Shown: in pieces, positions 16,789 to 26,424 of the stretch
Layout of the letters: every line of letters starts with the position of its first letter
Position numbering within the stretch: position 1 is the first letter of the stretch
Source of the DNA: Bradyrhizobium valentinum
GTDB lineage: Bacteria > Pseudomonadota > Alphaproteobacteria > Rhizobiales > Xanthobacteraceae
Direction of reading: 5' to 3'
Length of the DNA stretch: 32,919 nt
Assembly: GCF_001440405.1 (NCBI RefSeq)
Contig: NZ_LLXX01000169.1
Location: 288 to 33,206, forward strand
Program-made: the position numbers and the translations under genes
The notes under the pieces: model-generated
What the model saw: the letters and a program-made list of their open reading frames with translations, nothing else
Databases searched by the model: none
Told to the model about the DNA's origin: nothing

Positions 16789-17700
16789 ATGATCGAACCC
16801 AATAGAGCGCGCGAAGTGCTGGGCCTGCTCGGTTTTTTGCTGGTGGCAACCGCGCAGGTCTCCAACATGATCCTGGCGCGCGGCGTGGCCGGAAGCGTGC
16901 CGCCATTCTCGATCGCATTCTTTCGCTGGAGCATCGTGGCGCTCGGGCTGTTGCCGGCCGTGGTGATGGCATTGCGGGAAAAGCCTGGCCTGTTGCCGGG
17001 GCAGACGCTCGGCATCGTGACGGCTGGTTTTCTCGGCATGTTCATCTGCGGCGGCCCGGTTTACGTTGCCGGCGTTACGACCTCGGCGATCAACCTGGCG
17101 CTGATCATGGCGCTCGCGCCGCTTGCGGTACTGCTGTTCTCTTTCATTTCGGGACAAGAATCGATCCATCGAAGCCAGATCATCGGCATGCTGCTGTCGC
17201 TGGCTGGCGCGGCGCTGATCATTACCAAGGGACAAGCTGCCGTTGGAGCCGGCGTGGTGACCGGCGACCTGCTCGCACTGATGGCGATGCTGGGCTGGGC
17301 CGGATACACCTTGCTGCAGAACCGTGTCGGCAGCGGCGTGAGCTTTCTGGCTCGGATCGGCCTGTTCGCGGCAGCCGGCGCGCTGTTCTCGCTGCCATTT
17401 GCCATCCACGAAATGTGGTCTGCGCCTGCTGCTGCATTCAGCGGACGGGCGGCGCTGGTCTATCTCTTTGCAGGGCTGGTCCCCGGGCTTTTTGCCTATT
17501 CGGCCTATGCCTATCTCGGCGCGAGGTTCGGCGCGGTGTCGACGTCGTTGAGTCTCTATCTCGGGCCGATCGTCAGCGCGGTACTGTCGATCCTGTTTCT
17601 CGGGGAGGCGCCGACGATGATCCATCTGATCGGCGGCGCGCTGTCGCTCGGCGGCATGTGGTTGAGCCTGCAGGCCAAGCAGGGCGGGTCATCACCCTAA
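16789..17700 (+). CDS. EamA/DMT-family membrane transporter
   Basis: This 303-residue integral membrane protein has about ten hydrophobic segments arranged as two EamA repeats (about 14-145 and 160-295). Recognisable parts are SIAFFRWSIVALGLLPA in the first repeat and FGAVSTSLSLYLGPIVSAVLSILFLGE in the second. The drug/metabolite transporter superfamily mostly exports amino acids, metabolites or toxic compounds. No substrate can be assigned. It lies 50 bp after the gene debris at 16634-16738 with a weak ribosome binding site. No regulatory gene is directly linked. Confidence 0.85.
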   Translation: MIEPNRAREVLGLLGFLLVATAQVSNMILARGVAGSVPPFSIAFFRWSIVALGLLPAVVMALREKPGLLPGQTLGIVTAGFLGMFICGGPVYVAGVTTSAINLALIMALAPLAVLLFSFISGQESIHRSQIIGMLLSLAGAALIITKGQAAVGAGVVTGDLLALMAMLGWAGYTLLQNRVGSGVSFLARIGLFAAAGALFSLPFAIHEMWSAPAAAFSGRAALVYLFAGLVPGLFAYSAYAYLGARFGAVSTSLSLYLGPIVSAVLSILFLGEAPTMIHLIGGALSLGGMWLSLQAKQGGSSP

Positions 17701-17805
17701 CGCGACATCGGTTCGGTCAATATCAAGGCATTCCTTTGCGCTCGATGCGCGCATTTGCCGAACTGAAGCGTCGCCCGCTCCGTGACGGGCTGCCTTCGCG
17801 GCCAC

Positions 17806-17848
17806 TTGACAATAAGCTATCAGTTATATAATATATTTGTTATATAAG
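17806..17848 (+). promoter_or_regulatory. Probable promoter with paired operator repeats for arsR-AHSA1
   Basis: TTGACA at 17806-17811 is followed after 17 bp by TAATAT (17829-17834), a good sigma-70-like pair. The -10 region lies in an AT-rich island with two exact copies of GTTATATAA (17823-17831 and 17840-17848). Each contains the palindrome TTATATAA, and they are 17 bp apart. The ArsR-type start codon follows at 17865. Repeats overlapping the -10 box suggest autorepression by the encoded ArsR protein. Confidence 0.6.
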
Positions 17849-17864
17849 TTATCTGAGATGAACC

Positions 17865-18188
17865 ATGTCGAACCTCGACGCCGCCTTTTCCGCGCTGGCC
17901 GACCCGACACGGCGGGCGATTCTGGCGCGCCTCGCGTTGGGTGAGGCCACGGTCATGGAGTTGGCCGAGCCGTTCGAGATGACGCAGCCCGCGATCTCCC
18001 GACACCTCAAGGTGCTCGAAGGTGCAGGTCTCATCCTCCGCCGGGTCGAAGGCACGAAACGGCCGTGCCGGCTGGCGCCGACGGCCGTCAACGAGATCGA
18101 CCAATGGCTCGGGATGCTGCGCCAGGCCCTGAGCGCGAACTACAACCGGTTGGACGACGTTCTGGCCGCCATGAAAACCAACGAGTGA
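17865..18188 (+). CDS. ArsR-family transcriptional regulator
   Basis: This 107-residue winged helix protein begins SNLDAAFSALADPTRRAILARLALGEATVMELAEPF, and its recognition helix is in EMTQPAISRHLKVLEGAGLI. The metal-binding Cys pair of ArsR/SmtB sensors (ELCVCDL) is absent, so it probably does not sense metal. It belongs to the group of ArsR-like repressors that sit directly ahead of an AHSA1/SRPBCC gene, which follows after 11 bp. Its own promoter contains two TTATATAA palindromes. The effector is unknown. Confidence 0.9.
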   Translation: MSNLDAAFSALADPTRRAILARLALGEATVMELAEPFEMTQPAISRHLKVLEGAGLILRRVEGTKRPCRLAPTAVNEIDQWLGMLRQALSANYNRLDDVLAAMKTNE

Positions 18189-18199
18189 AAGGCAGTCTG

Positions 18200-18667
18200 A
18201 TGAGCAAGTTGACGCTTAAGACCGAAGGCGACACCCATGTCGTTGTTACCAGGCACTTCGCCGCCACGCCGGAGGCTGTGTATCGCGCGCACACCGAACC
18301 GGCGCTGATCCAGAAGTGGCTGCTCGGTCCGGAGGGCTGGACGATGCCGGTCTGTATCAACGAGGCGCGCCCCGGCGGCAAGATCCGCTACGAATGGAGC
18401 GATGGCAAGGGCGGTGGCTTCTACCTGACCGGAGAGTTTATCGAGACGGTGCCGTTCAGCCGGCTCGTTCACGTCGAGCGGATGCACATGCCCGACCCGA
18501 CGCCGGACAATCATGTCGAAACGAATTTTGCACCCGACGGCACCGGTACATTGATGACCATGCGGATGACCTTGCCCGATGCAGCGACGCGGGCCGCCAT
18601 GCTGTCGACCGGCATGGAGCATGGAATGGAAGCGAGCTACGCGCGGCTCGACAAGCTTTCCGCATAG
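18200..18667 (+). CDS. AHSA1/SRPBCC-domain protein
   Basis: This 155-residue protein has the START-like SRPBCC fold of the activator-of-Hsp90-ATPase-1 type. Signatures are VVTRHFAATPEAVYRAHTEP near the N-terminus, LIQKWLLGPEGWTMPVC, and the repeat strands GGKIRYEWSDGKGGGFYLTGEF. These proteins bind hydrophobic ligands in a deep cavity, and the ArsR-linked ones have no settled function. The open frame extends upstream, but the family start is the ATG at 18200, 11 bp after the arsR stop. It is cotranscribed with the ArsR gene and converges on emrB. A fragment resembling the beginning of this gene occurs at 16634-16686. Confidence 0.87.
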   Translation: MSKLTLKTEGDTHVVVTRHFAATPEAVYRAHTEPALIQKWLLGPEGWTMPVCINEARPGGKIRYEWSDGKGGGFYLTGEFIETVPFSRLVHVERMHMPDPTPDNHVETNFAPDGTGTLMTMRMTLPDAATRAAMLSTGMEHGMEASYARLDKLSA

Positions 18668-18702
18668 ACCATGCCGTAACGCGAGAGCCTCGAACTGAAG
18701 CC

Positions 18703-20262
18703 CTACTCCATCACCGCATGATCAGGCACGGCCGACTGCGCGCGCAGGGTGGCCTTGCTGGAGCCGATCATGATCGCGAGCGGGATAGCGCAGGCAGTAA
18801 AGATCATCACCATCTGGTAGTCGTACGAAAACGCGATGATCTGGGCCTGCGCCTTGACCATCATGTCAGCCATGGCGCGGCCCTTGTCGGTGGCGAGATC
18901 GATCATGCCGGTTACGTTGGGCATCTGCAGGGCATGATTGAACGGATTGATGTGCTCCGACAGGACCGCGTAGGTGTAGCGCGTGCCCTGCGTCAACTGC
19001 GAGATCACGAGCGAGATTCCGATCGAGCTTGCGACATTGCGCATCAAGGTCAGCATCGAGGTGCCGTCGGTGCGCAGATGATTGGGCAGCGTCAGGAACG
19101 CCACTGTGGAGAGCGGCACGAACACCAGGCCGAAGCCAAAGCCCTGGACCACGCTGATGATCATGATCTCGGTCGCCCCGGTCTGGTCGGTCCAGCGGGT
19201 CATGTAGAACAGCGACAGGCAGGTGATGCCGAGTCCCGAGACGATCAGCGTCCGCGCCTCGATATGGCGCATCATGCGGCCGACCAGCATCATGGCCACG
19301 AACGTGCCGCAGCCGCGGCTCGCCAATAGAAGCCCGGCCGTGATGATGGGATAGCCGATCACGTTCTGCAGGAACGGCGACGACAGCGCCATGGTCGAGA
19401 ACAGCACCAGGCCCATCACGGCCATGAACACGCAGCCGCCGACGAAATTCTTATCCTTGAACAGTGCGAACTGGATGAACGGGTGTTGCGTCGTCAGGGA
19501 ATGCGCCAGGAAATAATAGAAGCCGACGGCTGCTATGATGAACTCGGCGATGATCTCATTGGATTCCAGCCACCCGAGCTGCTCGCCGCGGTCGAGCGCA
19601 AGCTGCAGCGCGCCGATCGCGATCGCCAGCGCGGTGAAGCCGAACCAGTCGAAGCGCAGCGCCAGGTCCTTTTTCGTCTCGTCCATGAAGATCACGAGGC
19701 CGAGCACGGTGATGATGCCGAACGGCAGGTTGACGAAGAACACCCAGTGCCAGGAATAGGTCTCGGTCAGCCAGGCGCCGAGCGAAGGGCCCATGATCGG
19801 CCCCATCATCACGCCCATGCCCCAGATCGCCATCGCTTTTGCCCGCTCATGCAGCGCGTAGGAATCGAGCATCACCGCCTGCGACAGCGGCACCAGCGCC
19901 GCGCCGAACACGCCCTGCAGCAGACGGAACAGCACCATCTGGGTGATGTCCTGCGCCAGTCCGCACAGCACCGAGGCGATGGTGAAGCCGGCCGAGCAGA
20001 TGATGAAGATACGCTTGCGGCCGAAGCGGTTGGCGATCCATCCGACCGGCGCGGTCATGATCGCGGCGGCGACGATATAGGAGGTCAGCACCCAGTTGAT
20101 CTGGTCCTGCGACGCCGACAGCGTGCCCTGCATGTAGGGCAGCGCGACGTTGGCGATGGTGGTGTCCAGCGCCTGCATGATGGTCGCCGTCATGGCGCAG
20201 ATCGTCACCATGTTCCGGCGCAGGCCGGGAACGGATGCCGAAGGCTGGCCCGGCGTCGCCAT
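18703..20262 (-). CDS. emrB: DHA2-family MFS multidrug efflux transporter, EmrB type
   Basis: This 519-residue major facilitator has about 14 predicted membrane helices. The DHA2 signatures are present: LDTTIANVALPYMQGTLSAS at the first helix, WIANRFGRKRIF in the 2-3 loop, and GAALVPLSQAVMLD near helix 5. It pumps hydrophobic drugs using the proton gradient, working with a membrane fusion protein. It starts 4 bp after the emrA stop and is the last gene of a MarR-HlyD-MFS operon. The exact substrates are unknown, but membrane-active phenolics are plausible in a plant-associated organism. Confidence 0.9.
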   Translation of the reverse strand: MATPGQPSASVPGLRRNMVTICAMTATIMQALDTTIANVALPYMQGTLSASQDQINWVLTSYIVAAAIMTAPVGWIANRFGRKRIFIICSAGFTIASVLCGLAQDITQMVLFRLLQGVFGAALVPLSQAVMLDSYALHERAKAMAIWGMGVMMGPIMGPSLGAWLTETYSWHWVFFVNLPFGIITVLGLVIFMDETKKDLALRFDWFGFTALAIAIGALQLALDRGEQLGWLESNEIIAEFIIAAVGFYYFLAHSLTTQHPFIQFALFKDKNFVGGCVFMAVMGLVLFSTMALSSPFLQNVIGYPIITAGLLLASRGCGTFVAMMLVGRMMRHIEARTLIVSGLGITCLSLFYMTRWTDQTGATEIMIISVVQGFGFGLVFVPLSTVAFLTLPNHLRTDGTSMLTLMRNVASSIGISLVISQLTQGTRYTYAVLSEHINPFNHALQMPNVTGMIDLATDKGRAMADMMVKAQAQIIAFSYDYQMVMIFTACAIPLAIMIGSSKATLRAQSAVPDHAVME

Positions 20263-20266
20263 GGCG

Positions 20267-21439
20267 CTATTCGTGATCCTGGTTGGCCGCTGCCGGCGAC
20301 AGGCCGAGCAGGGCCGACAGCGAACGCCGGTGGTTGGTGTCGATGGTGGCGTAGACGCTCATGCCGGCCTTCAGCTTGCGAACGAACTTGTCGTTCTTGT
20401 CGAAATAGATTCGCACCGGCACGCGCTGCACCACCTTGACGAAATTGCCCGAGGCGTTCTGTGGCGGCAGGATGGCGAACTGCGCGCCGGTGCCAGGCGA
20501 GAGCGAGCCGACCGTGCCCTTGAACGGGTGGTTGGGGAAGGCATCGACTTCGAGCGTGACGGACTGGCCGACTGCGACATAGGTGAAATCGGATTCCTTC
20601 GGGTTGGCGTCGACCCAGGGGTTCGAGGTGTCGATGATGCTGAAGACGGGCGTGCCGGCGGTGACAAAGCGGCCGAGCTGGATCTGCTCGACCTGGGTGG
20701 CGATGCCGGCCATCGGCGCGCGCATCACCGTGTGGTCGAGATTGCGCTGGGCCTGGTCGAGCGCAGCCTTGGCCTGGGCGTAGGGCGGGAATTCGTCGAG
20801 CGGTAGCTCGGGATTGCCGAGCAGTTGCGCCTTTGCCGTGGCGATCTTCTGCTGCAGCAACTGGAACTGCGCACTGGCGGTGACGAGGGCGGTGGACGCA
20901 TTGTCGAGGTCGAGCTGCGAGCCGAAATTGTTCTTCACCAGCGCAGACTTCCGTTCGACGTCGCGCCGCTTCAGGTCCATGCCCTGCTGCGAAAGCTCGC
21001 TCATCTGGCCGTAGATCTTGAGATCGGCGATCAAATTGTCATAGGTGACCTTGGTCTGCGCCAGATTGGCCTTGGCCTGCGCCACGGCGAGGCGGAACGG
21101 GACAGGATCGATCTCGAACAGAACGTCGCCCGGACCAACCTGCTGGCCCTCTTTCACCACGACCTTCTCGATCTTGCCGGAGATGTCGGGCGTGATCAGA
21201 ACCTTCTGGGCGCCGACATAGGCGTCGTCGGTGGTCACGTAGCGACCGCCATTGAGATAGAACATCACGCCGGCCACCAGCGCAGCCAACGGCAACACCA
21301 CGAGCAGCAGGAAGCGGCGGTAGCGCCGCATGCCGGCCATCAGCCGGCGGCGTGGCTCGGCCGCGAGTTTCGGCCGTGCCGTCGGCGATGCAGGATTGCT
21401 CTTCTGCTCGGGCGGGAATTTGAGGACGGGATCAGCCAT
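20267..21439 (-). CDS. emrA: HlyD/EmrA-family membrane fusion protein of efflux pump
   Basis: This 390-residue protein has a short cytoplasmic N-terminus, one membrane helix (FLLLVVLPLAALVAGVMFYL, about 41-60) and a periplasmic HlyD-type body. It starts with TTDDAYVGAQKVLITPDISGKI, then has a lipoyl-like half VVVKEGQQVGPGDVLFEIDP, a coiled-coil hairpin (about 110-215), and the second half LDHTVMRAPMAGIATQ. It bridges EmrB to an outer-membrane channel. Its start overlaps the marR-like stop by 8 bp, so the three genes form one operon. Confidence 0.9.
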   Translation of the reverse strand: MADPVLKFPPEQKSNPASPTARPKLAAEPRRRLMAGMRRYRRFLLLVVLPLAALVAGVMFYLNGGRYVTTDDAYVGAQKVLITPDISGKIEKVVVKEGQQVGPGDVLFEIDPVPFRLAVAQAKANLAQTKVTYDNLIADLKIYGQMSELSQQGMDLKRRDVERKSALVKNNFGSQLDLDNASTALVTASAQFQLLQQKIATAKAQLLGNPELPLDEFPPYAQAKAALDQAQRNLDHTVMRAPMAGIATQVEQIQLGRFVTAGTPVFSIIDTSNPWVDANPKESDFTYVAVGQSVTLEVDAFPNHPFKGTVGSLSPGTGAQFAILPPQNASGNFVKVVQRVPVRIYFDKNDKFVRKLKAGMSVYATIDTNHRRSLSALLGLSPAAANQDHE

Positions 21440-21911
21440 ACCGCTGCTCCTTTCGCGGAGGTTCGTCCGCCGGATTCTGGATCGCGTTGCGAACGTTTTC
21501 CTTGATCAGGTCGAGTTGGTCGAGCAGGCGGTGGGCGTCGGCAGGGTTGATACCATCAAGCGCGGTTGCTGTCAGTTCGGAGCGAAGCCCGGCGAGCTTG
21601 CCGAGCAGCGGCCGCGCGGCCTTGCGCAGGTAAAGGCGGTTGACGCGGCGGTCATTCTCGTCGCCGCGGCGTTCGATCCAGCCATTGTCGCAGAGCTTGT
21701 CGATCAGCCGCGTCAGCGTGATCGGCTGCATCTCCATCTGTTCGGCGAGCTCCGATTGCTTCAGGCCTTCGGTTCGCTCGACCTTGGCAAGAACCGCCCA
21801 TTGCGCGCGGGTGATGCCGTAGCGCGCCGCCTGCCTGTCGGCATAGGCGCGCACCATCCGCTGCACCTCGCCGAGCGTGAACAGGAAGTTCATATCCACG
21901 GAACCGCGCAT
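21432..21911 (-). CDS. emrR: MarR-family repressor of the efflux operon
   Basis: This 159-residue MarR-type winged helix protein has its DNA-binding core in LKQSELAEQMEMQPITLTRLIDKLCDNGWIERRGDENDRR. It probably dimerises and is released from DNA by phenolic or hydrophobic drugs. GGAGG lies 7 bases upstream of the ATG at 21911. The upstream region has two copies of a palindromic motif (21924-21953) that fit a MarR operator. It overlaps emrA by 8 bp and heads the operon. The gene name is by operon analogy only. Confidence 0.87.
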   Translation of the reverse strand: MRGSVDMNFLFTLGEVQRMVRAYADRQAARYGITRAQWAVLAKVERTEGLKQSELAEQMEMQPITLTRLIDKLCDNGWIERRGDENDRRVNRLYLRKAARPLLGKLAGLRSELTATALDGINPADAHRLLDQLDLIKENVRNAIQNPADEPPRKEQRYG

Positions 21912-21923
21912 GGCTCAGCCTCC

Positions 21924-21953
21924 ATAAGCTTGCGATATAATAAGCTTGCTTAT
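21924..21953. promoter_or_regulatory. Probable MarR operator in the divergent emrR/zur gap
   Basis: ATAAGCTTGC occurs twice in direct orientation (21924-21933 and 21940-21949). The second copy extends to the palindrome ATAAGC-TT-GCTTAT at 21940-21953. The 16-bp spacing and the location just upstream of the MarR-type gene suggest autoregulation. The gap also lies ahead of the divergent Fur/Zur-type gene. Confidence 0.55.
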
Positions 21954-22065
21954 GAACTCTGCATGCGGAGTTAACAATGGCCTGATCCGCTTCCAGCACA
22001 TGGCTGGGAACCAACGGATCCCCGGGCTTTGGGATTGGCCGTCAAGCTGCTACAAAACACCGGCA

Positions 22066-22554
22066 ATGACCCTGACGAAGCCGACATTTCCCGCGCCGGA
22101 CCACGATCACGGCCGCTGCACTGCGGAAGCGATCGCACATGCCGAACAGGTCTGCGCGCGGCGGGCGCAGAAATTCACCCCGATTCGGCGTCAGGTGCTG
22201 CAGGCGCTGCTGTCGAGCCACCGCCCGCTTGGCGCCTATGAGGTGATCGACGAACTCGCCAAATCGATGCCGCGACCGGCGCCGATCACGGTCTACCGCG
22301 CGCTCGATTTTCTGATGGAAAACGGTCTCGTCCACCGTATCGAAAGCCGCAACGCCTTCCTCGCCTGCGCGCATGACCATGACGAGACCTCGATGGTGGC
22401 ATTCCTGATCTGCGACCATTGCGGCTCCGTCGGCGAAATTCCTGCGGCCCCCGTGGCGCAAAGCCTCAATGCGGCGGCGCGCGCATCGGGTTTCGCGCCA
22501 AAGCTCTCCGTCGTCGAGATCGCCGGCACCTGCGCTCACTGTCAGAATAAATAG
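22066..22554 (+). CDS. zur: Fur-family regulator, probably zinc uptake regulator Zur
   Basis: This 162-residue Fur-superfamily protein has an N-terminal winged helix (FTPIRRQVLQALLSSHRPLGAYEVIDELA, then PAPITVYRALDFLMENGLVHRIE). The C-terminal dimerisation domain has two zinc-binding Cys pairs, in ICDHCGSVGE and GTCAHCQNK. The sequence AYEVIDEL and the segment NAFLACAHDHDE resemble Zur more than Fur or PerR. It would repress zinc uptake genes when zinc is plentiful, although no znu genes are in the window. The open frame extends upstream to 21946, but homology starts at the ATG at 22066. The ribosome binding site is weak. Confidence 0.8.
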   Translation: MTLTKPTFPAPDHDHGRCTAEAIAHAEQVCARRAQKFTPIRRQVLQALLSSHRPLGAYEVIDELAKSMPRPAPITVYRALDFLMENGLVHRIESRNAFLACAHDHDETSMVAFLICDHCGSVGEIPAAPVAQSLNAAARASGFAPKLSVVEIAGTCAHCQNK

Positions 22555-22587
22555 AGAACACGGCACATAAGCCGGCCACGAGGATAG

Positions 22588-23526
22588 ATGTCGTCCAAGC
22601 CAGTACAACTGTCTGCCGGGCGTGCGCTCACCCCGGGGGCTATCGCCTTGATGCTGATGTTGTGCCTGAGCTGGGGGTTCAACCAGATCGCGGTGAAGTT
22701 GGTGTTGCCGGACGTGCCGCCGATGCTGCAGGCATTGAGCCGCTCTGTCGGCGCGTTGCCGGTGTTGCTCGCGATCGGCTGGTTTCGTGGTGTGAGATTC
22801 TTCGAGCGCGACGGGACGCTATGGGCCGGCGTGAGCGCGGGCGTGATCTTCGGTATCGAATTCGTGCTGATCTATCGCGGCTTGCTGCTGACATCGGCGT
22901 CGCGTGCAGTGGTGTTTCTGTATACGGCGCCATTCTTCGTCGCCCTCGGCTCGTATGTCTTTCTCGGCGAACGGCTGCGGGCGCCGCAATGGGGTGGCCT
23001 GGCCCTGAGTTTCGCCGGGGTCGCGCTGGCGATCGGCGTCCCCCAGGCCAATGTCGACGCGAAGGTCTTGCTGGGCGACCTCCTGATCGTCGCCGGCGGC
23101 GCGCTCTGGGCGGCCACGACGCTGATCGTCAAGACCACCGCGCTGATCAAGGCCCCCGCGGAAAAGGGGCTCGGCTATCAGGTGGCGCTATCGATCCCGA
23201 TTCTCGCGTTCGCCGCGTGGATATCGGACGAAACCATCACCCACGTTCCCGGGCCGCTGTCGCTGTCGCTGCTGGCCTATCAGGCGTTCTGGGTGGTGGG
23301 TCTGACGTTCCTGTTGTGGTTCGCGCTCGTGAAAACCTACTCAGCCAGCAAACTGTCGGCCTTCACCTTCGTCACGCCGCTGTTCGGCGTCGTCGCCAGC
23401 TATTTCATCATGCACGATACGCTGACCATCGCCTTCGGCGTCGCGGCGCTGCTTGTCATCGCAGGGCTCTATCTCGTGAACAAGCCGGATCCAAAGGTCA
23501 CGCCGGACCCAAACGTGCCGGCGTGA
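22588..23526 (+). CDS. EamA/DMT-family membrane transporter
   Basis: This 312-residue membrane protein has ten hydrophobic segments in two EamA repeats (about 12-140 and 160-300). Typical stretches are LMLCLSWGFNQIAVKLVLPDVPP, ASRAVVFLYTAPFFVALGSYVFLGERL, and KLSAFTFVTPLFGVVASYFIMHD. It is a distinct paralogue of the transporter at 16789, not a recent copy. It lies 33 bp after the zur-like gene on the same strand and could share its transcript. The substrate is unknown. Confidence 0.87.
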   Translation: MSSKPVQLSAGRALTPGAIALMLMLCLSWGFNQIAVKLVLPDVPPMLQALSRSVGALPVLLAIGWFRGVRFFERDGTLWAGVSAGVIFGIEFVLIYRGLLLTSASRAVVFLYTAPFFVALGSYVFLGERLRAPQWGGLALSFAGVALAIGVPQANVDAKVLLGDLLIVAGGALWAATTLIVKTTALIKAPAEKGLGYQVALSIPILAFAAWISDETITHVPGPLSLSLLAYQAFWVVGLTFLLWFALVKTYSASKLSAFTFVTPLFGVVASYFIMHDTLTIAFGVAALLVIAGLYLVNKPDPKVTPDPNVPA

Positions 23527-23640
23527 TGCTGTTGCACCAAACGCTTCTCCGAATTCTCTAGACGGCGCTCAGAATTGCTTTTGCCCGTTCAATCGCTATT
23601 CGAAATAGCCGCGCCCAATCAGGCGAATGTTCGCGTGCAC

Positions 23641-23901
23641 TCACGCGGCGAGGGGGTAGGACTCGCCAGAATAAATGGCAAAGGCCTTGGCTGCGGCTAC
23701 AAGCTGTTGCTTGGTAATATTGCAGGAGTGCGCAAACTCAATTTGCAGCTTCGGGCTGACTTCGCCAAAGAACGAGGACATGTGCCCAGGCGCTGCTTTC
23801 GCGGCTTCGGGGTGGAGGAGATAAAAGGCAAGCGCCTTCGCATCCAGCGGCTTGCTGTATGGCGCATTGACGGTAGTTAATACCAGGGCGGCGCTCTTCA
23901 T
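23641..23901 (-). CDS. Small hypothetical protein
   Basis: This possible 86-residue protein begins MKSAALVLTTVNAPYSKPLD and contains the stretch SSFFGEVSPKLQIEFAHSCN. I do not recognise its family. Support for a real gene is a good ribosome binding site (AAGGTGAGAAG directly before the ATG) and a natural amino-acid mix with few Arg/Pro runs, unlike shadow frames in this GC-rich DNA. It has no signal peptide or membrane segment. It is the only candidate gene between 23527 and 23993. The base composition is somewhat less GC-rich than the neighbours. Confidence 0.55.
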   Translation of the reverse strand: MKSAALVLTTVNAPYSKPLDAKALAFYLLHPEAAKAAPGHMSSFFGEVSPKLQIEFAHSCNITKQQLVAAAKAFAIYSGESYPLAA

Positions 23902-23993
23902 CTTCTCACCTTTGAGACAAGATTGGCCCGATAGTACTGCTTGTCAACGGCGTTGCGCGCATTACGTCAACGAACCTTAAAGGGTGCGGAACG

Positions 23994-24869
23994 CTACCCC
24001 GTCTCGATCGGCAGCGACGTATCCTTGGCCCATTCACCCATCGACCCGTCATAAAGGGTGAGCTTGTCGTAGCCGAGCTGGTAGAGCAGGAACAGGTCAA
24101 CCGTGGCCGAGATGCCGCCGCCGCAATAGGCGACCACGCGCTTGTCCTTGGTGATGCCCTGGGCCTTGAATTTGGCCTCTGCCTCGCCGAGCGGGACGAA
24201 GGCCTTGGTCCGGGGATCGAGCAGTGTGGCTGCGGATACGTTGCAACTGCCGGGCACGCGGCCGGGGCGGCCGTAGCGGCTCGGCTCGAGGCCCTTGTGG
24301 AATTGCGGACCGAGTGCGTTGACGACGACGGTGCCTCGCTCGGACGTGGCGGCGAGCGTTTGGTGCTTGTCGATGAAAAATCCGTCCTTCGGTTTGGCCG
24401 TGAATGTCGCCGGCGGATATCCCTTCGCCGGCCCGGTTTCGAGCGGGCGGCCTTCGAGCTTCCATTTGTCGAAACCGCCATCGAGGACCGCGACGTTCTC
24501 GAAGCCGAGCGATTTGAGCATCCACCAGAACCGCGTCGCCCACATCGGCGTGCCGATGCTGTACAGAACCACATTGCGGTCGCCGGATATGCCGTGACGG
24601 CCGAATGCCGTCTCGAGTTGCGCAACATCCGGCATCATGAAGCGGAGTTCGGTGTTTGGCTCTGAGAACTCGCCCTGCAGATCGAGAAAATCCGCCCCCG
24701 GAATATGCCCGGCTTGAAAAGTGTGCCGTCCGGGCACGGCTAGATAGGGCAGGCTGGAGCCTTCGGGGGCGGGTTCGAGGTAGGTGGTGCAGTCGAACAG
24801 GCGCAGATCGGGCTGGCCCAGAATATCAGCGAGTTCCGCCGTGGTGATAAGCCCGTTACGCCCTGACAT
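23994..24869 (-). CDS. sseA: 3-mercaptopyruvate sulfurtransferase-like protein (two rhodanese domains)
   Basis: This 291-residue protein has two rhodanese domains. The N-terminal one (about 9-130) is inactive, with VVLYSIGTPMWATRFWWML in place of a Cys loop. The C-terminal one (about 160-285) carries the active Cys C249 in VVAYCGGGISATVD. The usual 3-mercaptopyruvate loop is Cys-Gly-Ser-Gly-Val, so this Cys-Gly-Gly-Gly-Ile variant makes the substrate uncertain between mercaptopyruvate and thiosulfate. The family transfers sulfur to cyanide or other thiophilic acceptors. The frame is open from 24911, but the ATG at 24869 begins the conserved SGRNGLITTAELA. It is divergent from ispG across 253 bp in which I see no clear promoter. 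Confidence 0.82.
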   Translation of the reverse strand: MSGRNGLITTAELADILGQPDLRLFDCTTYLEPAPEGSSLPYLAVPGRHTFQAGHIPGADFLDLQGEFSEPNTELRFMMPDVAQLETAFGRHGISGDRNVVLYSIGTPMWATRFWWMLKSLGFENVAVLDGGFDKWKLEGRPLETGPAKGYPPATFTAKPKDGFFIDKHQTLAATSERGTVVVNALGPQFHKGLEPSRYGRPGRVPGSCNVSAATLLDPRTKAFVPLGEAEAKFKAQGITKDKRVVAYCGGGISATVDLFLLYQLGYDKLTLYDGSMGEWAKDTSLPIETG

Positions 24870-25122
24870 TGTTGGCCTCCCGTTATTTTCGGCCGATGCT
24901 ACGGCCCGCATCGGGCCATGAAAAGGCGGCCGGGCGGTGCGCTCGCCCTTTCAATTCGGCGATTCCTGTCCAATATAGCTGTCAACGGAAGCCCTGCTTC
25001 CGGCCGCCGTGACCGGCCTAAGCCATTGAATATACAACGCAAAAATCCGAAACGTGACGGGGCGCACAGACCGTTCGCCACCCCCTTGGTGAATGTCACC
25101 AAAACCTGATATTCGAGGCCCC

Positions 25123-26415
<1,293 letters not shown>

Positions 26416-26424
26416 TATTTCTCC

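Noticed and set aside
16789..23526. The two EamA genes as a recent duplication
   Set aside because: They share the fold but differ throughout in sequence, so they are old paralogues and say nothing about the gene debris at 16634-16738.
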